This document shows, one piece after another, positions 17,777 to 26,177 of a stretch of 64,000 bases of DNA. The translations under genes and the position numbers were made by a program. The notes under the pieces were generated by a model. It was not told the origin of the DNA. It searched no databases and saw nothing but the letters and a program-made list of their open reading frames with translations. The stretch's first letter is position 1. The number at the start of each line of letters is the position of its first letter. The DNA comes from Streptomyces profundus. GTDB taxonomy: Bacteria; Actinomycetota; Actinomycetes; Streptomycetales; Streptomycetaceae. The stretch is from contig NZ_CP082362.1 in assembly GCF_020740535.1 (NCBI RefSeq), positions 7,003,501 to 7,067,500 of the forward strand. The letters run 5' to 3'.

Positions 17777-18703
17777 GTGTCTCATGCATCCCCCGGCCGG
17801 AGACCGAGGCCGACCGGAAAATTCCGTTTCCTCAGCATCTTGGGAGCGGCGTTGATCGCTCTGGTGATGGCCTCCCTGCCCACCCCGGCAGCGGCGCACG
17901 GATCCACCACCATGCCGGGCGCGCGTACCTATCTCTGCTACCTCGACCTGCGCGAGAACAGCAGCACCCAGATGCCGTCCAACCCGGCCTGCGCCTCGGC
18001 GGTCCAGCAGAGCGGCACCGGGCCGCTCTACAACTGGTTCGCCGTGCTCGACTCCAACGCCGGTGGCCGCACCACGGGATACATCCCGGACGGGACGCTC
18101 TGCAGCGCCGGCAACCGGGGGCCGTTCGACTTCTCCGCCTACAACGCCACCCGCGCCGACTGGCCGAAGACGCATCTGTCCTCCGGCGCCAACATCGAGC
18201 TCAAGCACAGCAACTGGGCCCACCACCCGGGCCAGTTCAACGTCTACATCACCCGTAACGGCTGGTCCCCGACCCAGCAGCTCGGCTGGGGCGACCTGGA
18301 GCAGATCAACAGCGTCACCAACCCGCCGCAGCGCGGCGGCGTCGGCTCCGAGGACGGTCACTACTACTGGAACGTCCAGCTGCCGAACCGCTCCGGCCAG
18401 CATGTCCTCTTCGTGCACTGGATCCGTTCCGACAGCCAGGAGAACTTCTTCTCCTGCTCCGACATCGTCTTCGACGGCGGCAACGGGCAGGTGTCCTTCG
18501 GCGACGGACAGACGATGAGCGCCGACGAGGTCGCCGAGGCGTACGAGGAGTTCGAGGCGACGCAGGCCTCCTACACCCCGGACGCCGACCAGCACCACGA
18601 CCACGCCGCCCACGGCGCGACCGCGTCCGCCGGCGGGCTGCCGGCGACCGTGTCATCGATGGTGCGCATCGCCATCAGCGACCTGGCCGGCTGGCTCGAC
18701 TGA
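17777..18703 (+). CDS. Secreted lytic polysaccharide monooxygenase, AA10, cellulose-type
   Basis: 308 residues from the GTG at 17777, which has AAGGAG 5 bases upstream. A Sec signal peptide (charged start, hydrophobic core ILGAALIALVMASL) ends at PAAA, giving a mature protein that begins with His41 (HGSTTMPGART). This His and the one in SNWAHHPGQF form the copper histidine brace, and ENFFSCSDIVF carries the axial aromatic residue. Surrounding sequence (YNWFAVLDSNAGGR, GYIPDGTLCSAG) matches cellulose-active AA10 enzymes of the CelS2/LPMO10B type, which oxidatively cleave crystalline cellulose. Unlike many relatives there is no C-terminal CBM2; instead there is an acidic tail with HHDHAAHG. Likely CebR-regulated. 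Confidence 0.93.
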   Translation: MSHASPGRRPRPTGKFRFLSILGAALIALVMASLPTPAAAHGSTTMPGARTYLCYLDLRENSSTQMPSNPACASAVQQSGTGPLYNWFAVLDSNAGGRTTGYIPDGTLCSAGNRGPFDFSAYNATRADWPKTHLSSGANIELKHSNWAHHPGQFNVYITRNGWSPTQQLGWGDLEQINSVTNPPQRGGVGSEDGHYYWNVQLPNRSGQHVLFVHWIRSDSQENFFSCSDIVFDGGNGQVSFGDGQTMSADEVAEAYEEFEATQASYTPDADQHHDHAAHGATASAGGLPATVSSMVRIAISDLAGWLD

Positions 18704-18708
18704 ACAAG

Positions 18709-18748
18709 GCCCGCCCCGTGCCGTCGACAGCGACGACACGGGGCGGGC
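18709..18748. terminator. Bidirectional terminator hairpin between LPMO and rtcB
   Basis: An 18-bp stem with one mismatch (GCCCGCCCCGTGCCGTCG at 18709-18726 against 18731-18748) and a 4-base loop ACAG. It starts 5 bases after the LPMO stop, and the oppositely oriented rtcB ends at 18772, so it can serve both transcripts. Confidence 0.8.
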
Positions 18749-18771
18749 TCCCCACGGGCGGTGGGGGCGGG

Positions 18772-19965
18772 TCAGCCCTTGACGCAGACCACCTGCCTCA
18801 ACTCGGCCACCACCTCGACCAGATCCCGCTGCCGCGCGATGACCTGCTCGATCGGCTTGTAGGCGCCCGGGATCTCGTCCACCACGCCCGAGTCCTTCCG
18901 GCACTCCACACCCGCCGTCTGGGCCTCCAGATCCCGGGTGGTGAAGCGCCGCTTGGCCGCCGCCCGGCTCATCCGCCGCCCCGCGCCGTGCGAAGCCGAC
19001 TGGAAGGACGCCAGGTTGCCCAGGCCCTTGACGATGTACGACCTGGTGCCCATCGACCCCGGCACGATGCCGAACTCCCCGGCACCGGCCCGGATGGCGC
19101 CCTTGCGGGTGACCAGCAGATCCATCCCGTCGTAGCGCTCCTCGGCCACGTAGTTGTGGTGGCAGCTGATCGTCTGCCCGAACGTCGGCTTCGCCTTCCT
19201 GAACTCCCGGCGCACCACGTCCTGGAGCAGCGCCATCATGAGCGCGCGGTTGAGCCGCGCGTACTCCTGCGCCCAGAACAGGTCGTTCCGGTAGGCCGCC
19301 ATCTGGGGCGTGTCGGCGATGAAGACCGCGAGGTCCTGATCCACCAACCCCTTGTTGTGCGGCAGCCGTTGCGCCTCGCCGATATGGAACTCGGCCAGCT
19401 CCTTGCCGATGTTCCGCGAACCCGAGTGCAGCATCAGCCACACCGCGCCCTCGGTGTCCAGGCAGACCTCGACAAAGTGGTTGCCCGAGCCGAGCGAGCC
19501 CATCTGCCGCCCCGCCCGCTCCCGCCGGAAGGCCACCGCGTCCGCCACCCCGTCGAACCGCTCCCAGAACGCGTCCCACCCCGCCGTCGGGAAGCCGTGC
19601 AGCCGCCCCGGGTCGAGCGGCTCGTCGTGCATCCCACGACCGACCGGAATGGCCGCCTCGATCCGGGACCGCAGCCGCGACAGGTCCCCCGGCAGATCCT
19701 CCTGACTGAGCGAGGTGCGCACGCCGCTCATCCCGCACCCGATGTCGACGCCCACCGCCGCCGGGCAGACGGCGCCGTGCATGGCGATCACGGAGCCGAC
19801 CGTGGCGCCCTTGCCGTAGTGCACATCCGGCATCACGGCCAGACCCCGCACCCACGGCAGGGTGGTGACGTTGCGCAGCTGCCGCATCGCCCCCTCGTCG
19901 ACCTCGGCCGGATCGGCCCACATCCGGATCGGGATCCGGGCACCGGGCAGCTCGGTGTACTCCAT
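18772..19965 (-). CDS. rtcB: RtcB-type RNA 3'-phosphate/2',3'-cyclic phosphate ligase
   Basis: 397 residues in the bacterial RtcB range. Metal and catalytic motifs are in order: MPDVHYGKGATVGS, GVDIGCGMSG (Mn-binding Asp/Cys), GSLGSGNHFVEV, LHSGSRNIG, SCHHNYV and ASHGAGRRMSR, which holds the His that is GMP-linked during catalysis. RtcB seals RNA 3'-phosphate or cyclic phosphate ends to 5'-OH ends using GTP and Mn2+, in RNA repair. The ATG at 19965 is chosen because it has a GGGGGGAA ribosome site and starts MEYTELPGA; an in-frame ATG 17 codons upstream lacks this. It stands alone, convergent with the LPMO gene. Confidence 0.95.
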   Translation of the reverse strand: MEYTELPGARIPIRMWADPAEVDEGAMRQLRNVTTLPWVRGLAVMPDVHYGKGATVGSVIAMHGAVCPAAVGVDIGCGMSGVRTSLSQEDLPGDLSRLRSRIEAAIPVGRGMHDEPLDPGRLHGFPTAGWDAFWERFDGVADAVAFRRERAGRQMGSLGSGNHFVEVCLDTEGAVWLMLHSGSRNIGKELAEFHIGEAQRLPHNKGLVDQDLAVFIADTPQMAAYRNDLFWAQEYARLNRALMMALLQDVVRREFRKAKPTFGQTISCHHNYVAEERYDGMDLLVTRKGAIRAGAGEFGIVPGSMGTRSYIVKGLGNLASFQSASHGAGRRMSRAAAKRRFTTRDLEAQTAGVECRKDSGVVDEIPGAYKPIEQVIARQRDLVEVVAELRQVVCVKG

Positions 19966-20043
19966 GGTGTTCCCCCCTGAGAACTCGCGGTGACTCATTG
20001 TGATCCCCTGGCCCAAGGGGGCGGCAACAGGTTTTCCCGGCTC

Positions 20044-20295
20044 TCAGCCGCTCCGGCGCCTGCCCCGACGGGCCGCGCGCGCCTGGAGCGCCAACCGGCG
20101 CTTGCGCAGCGCGGCCTGCCGACGCCGGCTCTCCGCCCGGCGCGGCGCGTCGGGATCGGGGCGCCGCTTCGGGCTCACCCGGACCAACGTCCAGAACACG
20201 ACGACGAAGAAGACCAGGACCATCCCGCTGACGAGGACGCCGACCTGCCAGGGCACATCCGCGAACTCAAGGTTCGTGAGCATGTGGTGGTTCAC
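20044..20295 (-). CDS. Small single-span membrane protein
   Basis: 83 residues from a GTG at 20295, or 79 from the ATG at 20283. One strong transmembrane helix, VGVLVSGMVLVFFVVVFWTLV (about residues 18-38), is followed by a very basic Arg/Lys/Ala-rich cytoplasmic tail of about 40 residues. No family is recognised. The gap to rtcB is 78 bp, so it may be co-transcribed with it. Confidence 0.6.
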   Translation of the reverse strand: MNHHMLTNLEFADVPWQVGVLVSGMVLVFFVVVFWTLVRVSPKRRPDPDAPRRAESRRRQAALRKRRLALQARAARRGRRRSG

Positions 20296-20411
20296 GATCT
20301 CGCCCTTCGTTCGCCCGGGAGCCTACTCCGCACCGGCCGCGCGGAGCGGCCCGCCCGGCGGACTACGATGCGGCCCGAAGGGAAGCGGCGGGCAAGGCGA
20401 GGAGATCGGTT

Positions 20412-21194
20412 GTGGCGGCGTCGGGGAAGGGGCCTTCGGCCCCGGAGGCTGAGGTGCCCCTGATGTACGGGGCGTTGGCGCGTTGGTGGCCGTTGATCTC
20501 CCCGCCCGAGGTGTACGAGGACGACGCGCGGAGTGCCGCCGAGTTGTTCGCCCTGGCGCAGCGCCCGGTGCGGGAGGTGCTCGAACTGGGCAGTGGCGGT
20601 GGGCATCTGGCCCGCCATCTCCGCTCGCGGTGGACGATGACGCTGGTGGATCTGGCCCCCGAGATGTTGGCCGTCTCCCGCGCGTTGAACCCGGAGGTCG
20701 AGCATCTGCTGGGCGATATGCGGGAGGTGCGGCTCGGCCGCGCCTTCGACGCGGTGTTGGCGCACGACGCGATCGACTACATGACCACGGTGGAGGACCT
20801 GTCGGCGGCGTTTCGCACGGCGTGGGCGCACTGCCGTCCCGGCGGTGTCGCCGTGTTCTTCCCCGACCATGTCGCGGACACCTTCGAGCCGGGCACGGAC
20901 TGCGGTGGCAGCGACGCGCCGGATGGCAGCGGCGCCCGCTATCTGGCGTGGAGCCTGCCCCCGGCGCCGGGGGAGAGCACGGTGACGACGGAGTACACGT
21001 TCACCCTGCGGGAGGCCGACGGTACGGTCGGCGTGGCGCAGGAGGCGCACCGCACCGGGTTGTTCGCGATCGCGGAGTGGCAACGGCTGTTGGGCGAGGC
21101 CGGGTTCGAGGTGGTCACGGTGCGGGAGCAGGGCGGCGCCGACCGCACCCTCTTCGCCGGCCGCCGCCCCCGCCAGCGCCCGCCCGGCGGATAG
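20412..21194 (+). CDS. Class I SAM-dependent methyltransferase
   Basis: 260 residues from the GTG at 20412 (GAGGAGA about 8 bases upstream). The Rossmann-fold SAM motif I is VLELGSGGGHLARHL, the acidic end of strand 2 is LVDLAPEML, and motif IV is DAVLAHDAIDYM. The layout matches small-molecule methyltransferases of the Methyltransf_25 type. The substrate cannot be predicted, and neighbours give no pathway. The N-terminal ~17 residues are low in similarity; MYGALARWWPL could be the conserved beginning. Confidence 0.88.
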   Translation: MAASGKGPSAPEAEVPLMYGALARWWPLISPPEVYEDDARSAAELFALAQRPVREVLELGSGGGHLARHLRSRWTMTLVDLAPEMLAVSRALNPEVEHLLGDMREVRLGRAFDAVLAHDAIDYMTTVEDLSAAFRTAWAHCRPGGVAVFFPDHVADTFEPGTDCGGSDAPDGSGARYLAWSLPPAPGESTVTTEYTFTLREADGTVGVAQEAHRTGLFAIAEWQRLLGEAGFEVVTVREQGGADRTLFAGRRPRQRPPGG

Positions 21195-21532
21195 CGACGG
21201 CGAAGCTGACGCGGGCGTCGCGCTGGCGCCTGGCACGGAAATCGAGGAGACCACCGGCGGCCGGTGTGCCAGGGTTCGAGAAGGGGGATGTCCGACCTTG
21301 CCCGTGCGACAGTTCGGGCAGGACCTCCTGCGCGCGCTGCGCCACGGCCCTCCCTGGCCGACACTCGACACGTTGAACAAGCGACGGGGCGGCCTGTGGA
21401 AGCCGCCGAAGGCCGAGCGGTACGAGGTGCCGAGGCCGGCCACCTCGTCACCGACGGCCCGCCTCGGGAACGATCATCCGCTGCGGAGACCACGCGGGTT
21501 CGCCAAGCCGTCCCACCGCTTCCCACGGCCCC
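21195..21532. other. Intergenic stretch between methyltransferase and phosphotransferase genes
   Basis: About 340 bases between two converging genes. Open frames here (for example a plus-strand one starting near 21298) show no protein family I recognise, and no strong terminator hairpin was seen. It may be decayed coding sequence, given the phage remnants a kilobase downstream, but nothing supports that directly. Confidence 0.4.
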
Positions 21533-22453
21533 CTAAGCGTTCGCTCGGCGTAGGCGCTCCGTCGCCTGTGCGCGGACAGCTTCACAGGACACCGGGGCGT
21601 CGCCGTGCAGGGCTTCCCAGCGGGCGTTGTGGGCCGCCGGCCACAGGCTGGCCGCCCAGGCGATCTCCTGTTCCTCCACGGTGAAGCGACGCCCCCGCAG
21701 ATCCTGATAGGCGGCCAGGAACGCCGACGAGCTCTCGATCGGGGCCAGGCTCGGCGGCGAGGCGCTGGCGAACGCCCCGCTCGCCGCCCCCACCAGCGCG
21801 GCCTCCGGCTGCCACGCCAGGCTGTCCCAGTCGTGCACGGCCCAGATATCGCCGTCGTGCCAGCGCAGGTTCTGCGCTTCGAAGTCGGCGTGGCCCAGCA
21901 CGCACGGCAGGTCGGTCGCCAGCATCCGCTCGCGGACCCGGGCGGACGTCTGGGCGACGTACGCGGGCACCGTGCTCTGGTCTCGCTCATCGAGGAAGTC
22001 GATCGCCGGCCACAACCCCGGATCCGTATGATCCCAACGTGCCCAGCGCGGATTCGGCAGCGGCGGCGCCACGGTCACCTCGGCCAGTTCGGCCATCAGC
22101 CAGGCGAACACCGCCGCGTACCGCACGGCGACGTCCGGCGAGTCGCCACGCAGCGGTGCACCGCCGGCCCTGGACTCCTCGGCGTGCACAGCCAGCGCAC
22201 CGACGCCGACCACGGGGGTGAGCGGCCGGGGGCATGGAAACCCCCGTTCCGCCAGCTGCCCCTGGGCGGCGACACACGAAACGGCTCTGCCGTCGTCCTC
22301 CCGCGCTTTCAGCACGACGTCTCGCCCACCGGCCAGCCGCAGCCCGAACACCGCCGACAGCGAACGCCTCTCGAACAGCACGCCGACCGGCTCGTCTGCC
22401 AAGTGGTCCACACACCAGCCGACGAGCCAGCCGGGCAGGTCATCCAACGTCAT
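21533..22453 (-). CDS. Aminoglycoside-phosphotransferase-fold kinase family protein
   Basis: 306 residues from ATG 22453 (MTLDDLPGWL); a GTG at 22504 would add 17 residues of unconvincing sequence, and neither start has a good ribosome site. The kinase-like N-lobe (SAVFGLRLAGGRDVVLKA, with the ATP-binding Lys) is followed by the APH/ChoK catalytic loop HADFEAQN (HxDxxxxN) and the metal-binding WAVHDWDSL. The family phosphorylates aminoglycosides, choline, homoserine or other small alcohols; which one is unknown. It lies next to phage remnants, so it could be cargo, but codon use looks like the host. Confidence 0.82.
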   Translation of the reverse strand: MTLDDLPGWLVGWCVDHLADEPVGVLFERRSLSAVFGLRLAGGRDVVLKAREDDGRAVSCVAAQGQLAERGFPCPRPLTPVVGVGALAVHAEESRAGGAPLRGDSPDVAVRYAAVFAWLMAELAEVTVAPPLPNPRWARWDHTDPGLWPAIDFLDERDQSTVPAYVAQTSARVRERMLATDLPCVLGHADFEAQNLRWHDGDIWAVHDWDSLAWQPEAALVGAASGAFASASPPSLAPIESSSAFLAAYQDLRGRRFTVEEQEIAWAASLWPAAHNARWEALHGDAPVSCEAVRAQATERLRRANA

Positions 22454-22532
22454 GGTGACGACTGTGCCACGCGTGCCGAACAACGCGACGCCGACCAGCT
22501 TCACCGCGCGCCCGAACGCCCCGCTCGCCCCG

Positions 22533-22820
22533 GCTCAGCTCAAGGAACCGAGCGAAGACAACAGGCCGTTGCTCGGCTCGGACCCGACCACGCCGACGAG
22601 ACGCGCCATCGCTGGGGTTCCGCTCTTCGTCTCCCCGGCCGTAACTCCGGGCACCGTGTGGGGAATCCCGCGTGATCGAGTGTTCGTCGTGCTCCGGCGG
22701 GATGTGCGCGTGGACATCAGCGCCGACGGCTATTTCAGCTCCGACCAGGTAGCCGTTCGCGGCACCATGCGCGTCGGATTCGGCTTCCCGCCCCCTGCGG
22801 CAGTCACAAGGGTCACCCTC
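22533..22820 (+). pseudogene. Phage major capsid protein (HK97-like), C-terminal remnant
   Basis: The plus-strand frame encodes ~96 residues with the look of the end of an actinophage capsid: LKEPSEDNRPLLGSDP, IAGVPLFVSPAVTPGTVWGI, RVFVVLRRDVRVDI and YFSSDQVAVRGTMRVGFGF, ending PPPAAVTRVTL. Full capsid proteins are about 300-400 residues. The preceding sequence in this frame lies inside the oppositely oriented kinase gene and is not capsid-like, so the N-terminal three-quarters is gone. The frame continues to a stop at 22926-22928, past the natural end. Recognition is by memory of the family pattern, not a search. Confidence 0.72.
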
Positions 22821-22960
22821 ACGTCGTCAGCAGAACACGGGGGTTGCTGCGCACCATCGCGTGAGCGATCCCCGTACCGGGTGGGGGGTGACCCCGTGCT
22901 CACGGACCGGAAGGCCGCAGGCATATAGCAGCCCAGAACGTGTACGGGTTCCAAGGTCGG

Positions 22961-23455
22961 TCACAGATGACGTGGGGCCTCCTGGAGAAGGCTGTTGACC
23001 TTCTCTTCGAGCGAAAAGCAATCAGCCTCAATCGTCTCTACCATCTTGTAGTACGTATCTTCATCAAGGGAACTGGTGTGGGTGAATTTCATCCTTGCCC
23101 ACGTCCAAGCTATGACCTGCGTTACCTCGCGTGCAGAAGATGAAATGCTATCCGGGCCCTCCAGGCGAACACCGACCTCAAGATTCCTGAGACGAGAAAT
23201 CTCGTTCTCCATCTCCTTGAGTCTCGTGCCGATGTCGTCATCAATTTCATCGCGAGGGCCATAGAGGATACTGTCTCGTAATTTCTGTATCTGAGCTTGA
23301 GCTTCGGACAGTTCAGAAAGGAAGGCGCGGTAAACATCTCTTCGAGCTTCCCTCTTTTGTGCTTTTTTGGCGTGAAAGGCGGTTAGATATGAACCAGCCA
23401 CGACAGCCAAGACGCCCACGACTGCCCCCAGTGCGGCGGCTAACCCCTGATCCAT
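22961..23455 (-). CDS. Membrane-anchored coiled-coil protein of unknown function
   Basis: 164 residues. One N-terminal transmembrane segment (LAAALGAVVGVLAVVAGSYL, residues 4-23) is followed by a basic patch (HAKKAQKREARRD) and a long charged helical region with heptad character (FLSELSEAQAQIQKLRDSIL; LKEMENEISRLRN), then a helical C-terminal part. ATG 23455 has GAGG 9 bases upstream. Codon use is visibly less GC-rich than in neighbouring genes, and it sits between two phage-gene remnants, so it is probably acquired. No family recognised. Confidence 0.72.
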   Translation of the reverse strand: MDQGLAAALGAVVGVLAVVAGSYLTAFHAKKAQKREARRDVYRAFLSELSEAQAQIQKLRDSILYGPRDEIDDDIGTRLKEMENEISRLRNLEVGVRLEGPDSISSSAREVTQVIAWTWARMKFTHTSSLDEDTYYKMVETIEADCFSLEEKVNSLLQEAPRHL

Positions 23456-23511
23456 TAAATCTTACCTCGTTATGTCGAGCTGATCATTCGATTACGAAGT
23501 CTAGGGGGAAC

Positions 23512-23821
23512 ATGCCCAGCCCAGTGCCCAAACGACCCGATCAGCGTCCAGACGCAAGAAGGGCGACGGCCCCGAGGGGCTGAAGGACCCGGGCGGCGCG
23601 GCTCCGGAGGCCCCCTGTCTGATGGCGAAGATTGGCGCCCCACTGCCGCGCGCTGGTATGCCTTGCTAGCCGAGTCCGGTCGGGGCGTGTTCTGCGAGGC
23701 AAGCGACTGGGCGATGCCTGTTTACCGCGACGCGGCCATGGGGAGAAGTGCGCAACAGGATTCCCTGGCTGTTGTGCCCACTTCTGACAGCTCGGAATGT
23801 GAGCCCTTCATTCGCCCGTAG
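23512..23821 (+). pseudogene. Phage small terminase subunit remnant, frameshifted
   Basis: ATG 23512, with AGGGGGA upstream, begins MPSPVPKRPDQR, the opening typical of actinophage small terminases. The frame stops at 23581-23583. After a frame change the conserved middle appears: DWRPTAARWYALLAESGRGV followed by FCEASDWAMPVY, where intact relatives have W(H/R)PxAxxWYxSLxxSGQxxxYEPSDWAxA. The ending then diverges and stops at 23819-23821. An intact subunit is about 130-170 residues, so this is broken at least twice. The match is from family memory and should be confirmed by a profile search. Confidence 0.65.
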
Positions 23822-24539
23822 ATGGCCTGCGGCTTGCGAGGGCTGGGATCGCAGCGATTTTTGCTTCTTCGAGAGAAGGCCAGATGATTCCAGAGGGGCG
23901 GCGGTATGGGGCGCATTCGATTACCCTTTCCGCTGTCACGATGAGATCCACTCGGAAATCATGCCCCGCCTCGGGTAGCGGTTCATCGACAATCTGTAGT
24001 TCGTGCACGGTGGTTGCGATCAGAGTTCTCGAATCAATCAGGTTGGCCTCCTGTAATAGGGCCATCTCGATATCGGAATATCCGGCGCCTTTTCCGAGTC
24101 GCACTCCTTGGGGATTTACAGCTACGCTGCCACAAACGATGAAATCGACGTGTGGCATCTCGGTCAGATCAACCGGTTTGGCGTGCTTTGCTGCCGTTCG
24201 ACGCTCGGCGGCCTCATGAGGCGGAACCGTGAGCGTTTCCGGGTCCAGAAGATAGAAGGGTTTCGGCGTGGCCAGCTTAGATGCCGCCATATAGACGCGC
24301 TTTCCTTCTTCCAGCGCCCTGGCTCGAACGGGCAGTTGAGCCCTGTCGGGTACTGCCTTGATGACGCTTGCTCTTTGCCAAGTAGGATGTCCACTGAGGC
24401 GCACGGCGGCGGAATCCGCACCTACGAAGGATGGGATACGTCCCGATGCGCCGTTGGGCGCGGCGTTTCTTTGTTCCAAGAGTTTCCATACCCGTTCACG
24501 GACAACTTCTTTCGCCTCGTGGGTTCGTTCGCCGCTCAC
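23808..24539 (-). CDS. 5-formyltetrahydrofolate cyclo-ligase-like protein
   Basis: 243 residues from the GTG at 24539 (AGAGGA upstream). It has the 5-FTHF cyclo-ligase fold: an N-terminal KEVVRERVWKLLEQRNAAP, the region PVRARALEEGKRVYM, and the hallmark GVRLGKGAGYSDIEMALL, where genuine cyclo-ligases have GxRLGxGxGYYDR. The second Tyr is Ser and the Asp-Arg is Asp-Ile, so true folate chemistry is uncertain. The XRE-TPR regulator gene lies just upstream on the same strand but is separated by a strong hairpin. Codon use is AT-richer than the genome, indicating transfer. Confidence 0.78.
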   Translation of the reverse strand: MSGERTHEAKEVVRERVWKLLEQRNAAPNGASGRIPSFVGADSAAVRLSGHPTWQRASVIKAVPDRAQLPVRARALEEGKRVYMAASKLATPKPFYLLDPETLTVPPHEAAERRTAAKHAKPVDLTEMPHVDFIVCGSVAVNPQGVRLGKGAGYSDIEMALLQEANLIDSRTLIATTVHELQIVDEPLPEAGHDFRVDLIVTAERVIECAPYRRPSGIIWPSLEEAKIAAIPALASRRPSTGE

Positions 24540-24625
24540 CCAATCCTCTTTTCATCATGCCGTTGCGATGAGGCCGAAGAGCCTGTCGTTCAACTCGCGC
24601 ACCGCGCCGCAAGCTGACCGACCCC

Positions 24626-24661
24626 GCCCCCGTGCCAGCCCATCCGGGCCGGCACGGGGGC
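24626..24661. terminator. GC-rich hairpin between XRE-TPR gene and cyclo-ligase-like gene
   Basis: GCCCCCGTGCC at 24626-24636 pairs perfectly with 24651-24661, and GCCC/GGGC inside the loop extends the stem. It lies 20 bases after the stop of the minus-strand regulator gene, as expected for its terminator. It would uncouple the two genes unless read-through occurs. Confidence 0.7.
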
Positions 24662-24680
24662 TTTCGGCTCTCCGATTGCT

Positions 24681-26021
24681 TCATGCCATGAGGGAGGCAG
24701 GGGTAACGAGCCGTGCGCGTTCGTACAATTCCCGAGCCGCGTGATTTTTTGTATAGGGGCGAATGAGTCCAAACATTGTCTGAATGTGTTGGTCTGCGCG
24801 GCCCGACTGAACCAATGGGTAATCGTCCAGAGCGAGATGCCATGTAGCGCAGGCTGCCTCCAAATGGCCAATCCCGAACTGGCGCTCCGCGAGAATAGCG
24901 CGTTCCTTCACGCGAGTTCGCCGATAAACGTCGTACCGGAGCCTATCCGATTGTTGCATCGCCTCAACGGCACCATTGACGTCACCCAATTCGTGACGCA
25001 CTTGGCTCGTGTGATAATTCAATGCTGCCGGGTCGTATGACCCGAAGGCTTTTTCTTGTGATTCGGCCTTTTCCATCGCTACTTCGGCTTCACGCAGGTA
25101 CGTCAGAGCGTTGTTGCGGTCGCCGATTTGAGCGGAAGCGTGAGCCTGTTGTCCGGCAAGGAATGCGCGCATTCGCGGACCGGCGTGCGGGGAAGCGGCG
25201 GCAGCGGCGTCTGCGAGCCGCATAGCTTCTCGTCCGTGGCGCAGATCGACCGCCTGGACGCTCATTCCTCGCAGCGTCGTACAGTAAGTCAGGTGGTCTT
25301 GCGCCGCCCCGGCAAGTTCTAGTGCCTTCAAGTAATACTTCTGAGCCAGGCCCTGCACTCCCTCATCGACCGCCATGTAGCCGGTCAAGTAACAGAGGTC
25401 AGAGACCGCTGACATCATCGCTTGACGCACCGACTCAGAAGCGTCACTGCGGAGATAGGGCGCCACCGTATTCACGAGAAACGCCGCAGCCATAGGGCGC
25501 GCGTGCCGTCCGCCGAACTGGTCATCGAGCTCTGAGATTCGCTCAGTCATCGCGATGACCATATCGACCTCAGACATCCCTATACGCTGCGTCTGACCGG
25601 TCTGAGCAGCCTCCATACGCCCCACAACGTCAGGCCATTCGGGTACGGTCACAGCGACAGAAAAGAGACTCGCCCCCAAAATTCCGCGCCGTGACGGGTC
25701 CATGTCTTGCCTTCCGAGATCAATCACTCCCTCCACCGTACTCGGACGGTCATTCGACTGATTCGACGGGGGCGGAAAGCCTGTCTCCGTGTGGGAGATC
25801 GGGCGGCCAAGTCTTCGGGCAAGTGCCTCAACGATCACCGGCCGCACAGGCTCCTTCGGCATGTGACCTCGCAGCCACTGATGTGCGGACGGCTCCCGGT
25901 ACTTCAGCGGTGTGCCCTGCTCGGTCCCCACACGGTTCACGGCCTGGACGAACTGACGTAGCGTCCACCCCGTCTCGTGGTACAGCCGTTCGAGATCGCT
26001 GTTCGACTCTGGCTTGCCCAT
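24681..26021 (-). CDS. XRE-type regulator with TPR-like helical repeats
   Basis: 446 residues. An N-terminal helix-turn-helix (LYHETGWTLRQFVQAVNRVG, then YREPSAHQWLRGHMP) is followed by a linker and a long all-helical region with TPR-like repeats (for example YYLKALELAGAAQDHLTYCT; FLAGQQAHASAQIGDRNNAL). Actinomycetes carry many such single-copy HTH-TPR proteins, often in accessory regions, where the repeats sense a peptide or protein. I chose ATG 26021 (MGKPESNSD) because GGGGAG lies 9 bases upstream. Less GC-rich than the surroundings. No target is evident. Confidence 0.8.
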   Translation of the reverse strand: MGKPESNSDLERLYHETGWTLRQFVQAVNRVGTEQGTPLKYREPSAHQWLRGHMPKEPVRPVIVEALARRLGRPISHTETGFPPPSNQSNDRPSTVEGVIDLGRQDMDPSRRGILGASLFSVAVTVPEWPDVVGRMEAAQTGQTQRIGMSEVDMVIAMTERISELDDQFGGRHARPMAAAFLVNTVAPYLRSDASESVRQAMMSAVSDLCYLTGYMAVDEGVQGLAQKYYLKALELAGAAQDHLTYCTTLRGMSVQAVDLRHGREAMRLADAAAAASPHAGPRMRAFLAGQQAHASAQIGDRNNALTYLREAEVAMEKAESQEKAFGSYDPAALNYHTSQVRHELGDVNGAVEAMQQSDRLRYDVYRRTRVKERAILAERQFGIGHLEAACATWHLALDDYPLVQSGRADQHIQTMFGLIRPYTKNHAARELYERARLVTPASLMA

Positions 26022-26177
26022 CGGCACCAACTCCCCGGGCGCTTAAAGCTTTTAAAAGCTGCCTCTCTCCTCACGGTACCCCGATGACACAACGGACGGT
26101 TGCCTTGGTCAAGGAAGACCCCCGCGACCGTGGTGAGACGGCCCGTGGGCATGGACCACCTGAAAGAGCAGGCAGCC

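Noticed and set aside
23808..26021. Integrase or attachment site for the phage-related patch
   Set aside because: No integrase-like protein and no tRNA-derived direct repeat was found between 21 and 28 kb, so the ends of the element cannot be drawn.
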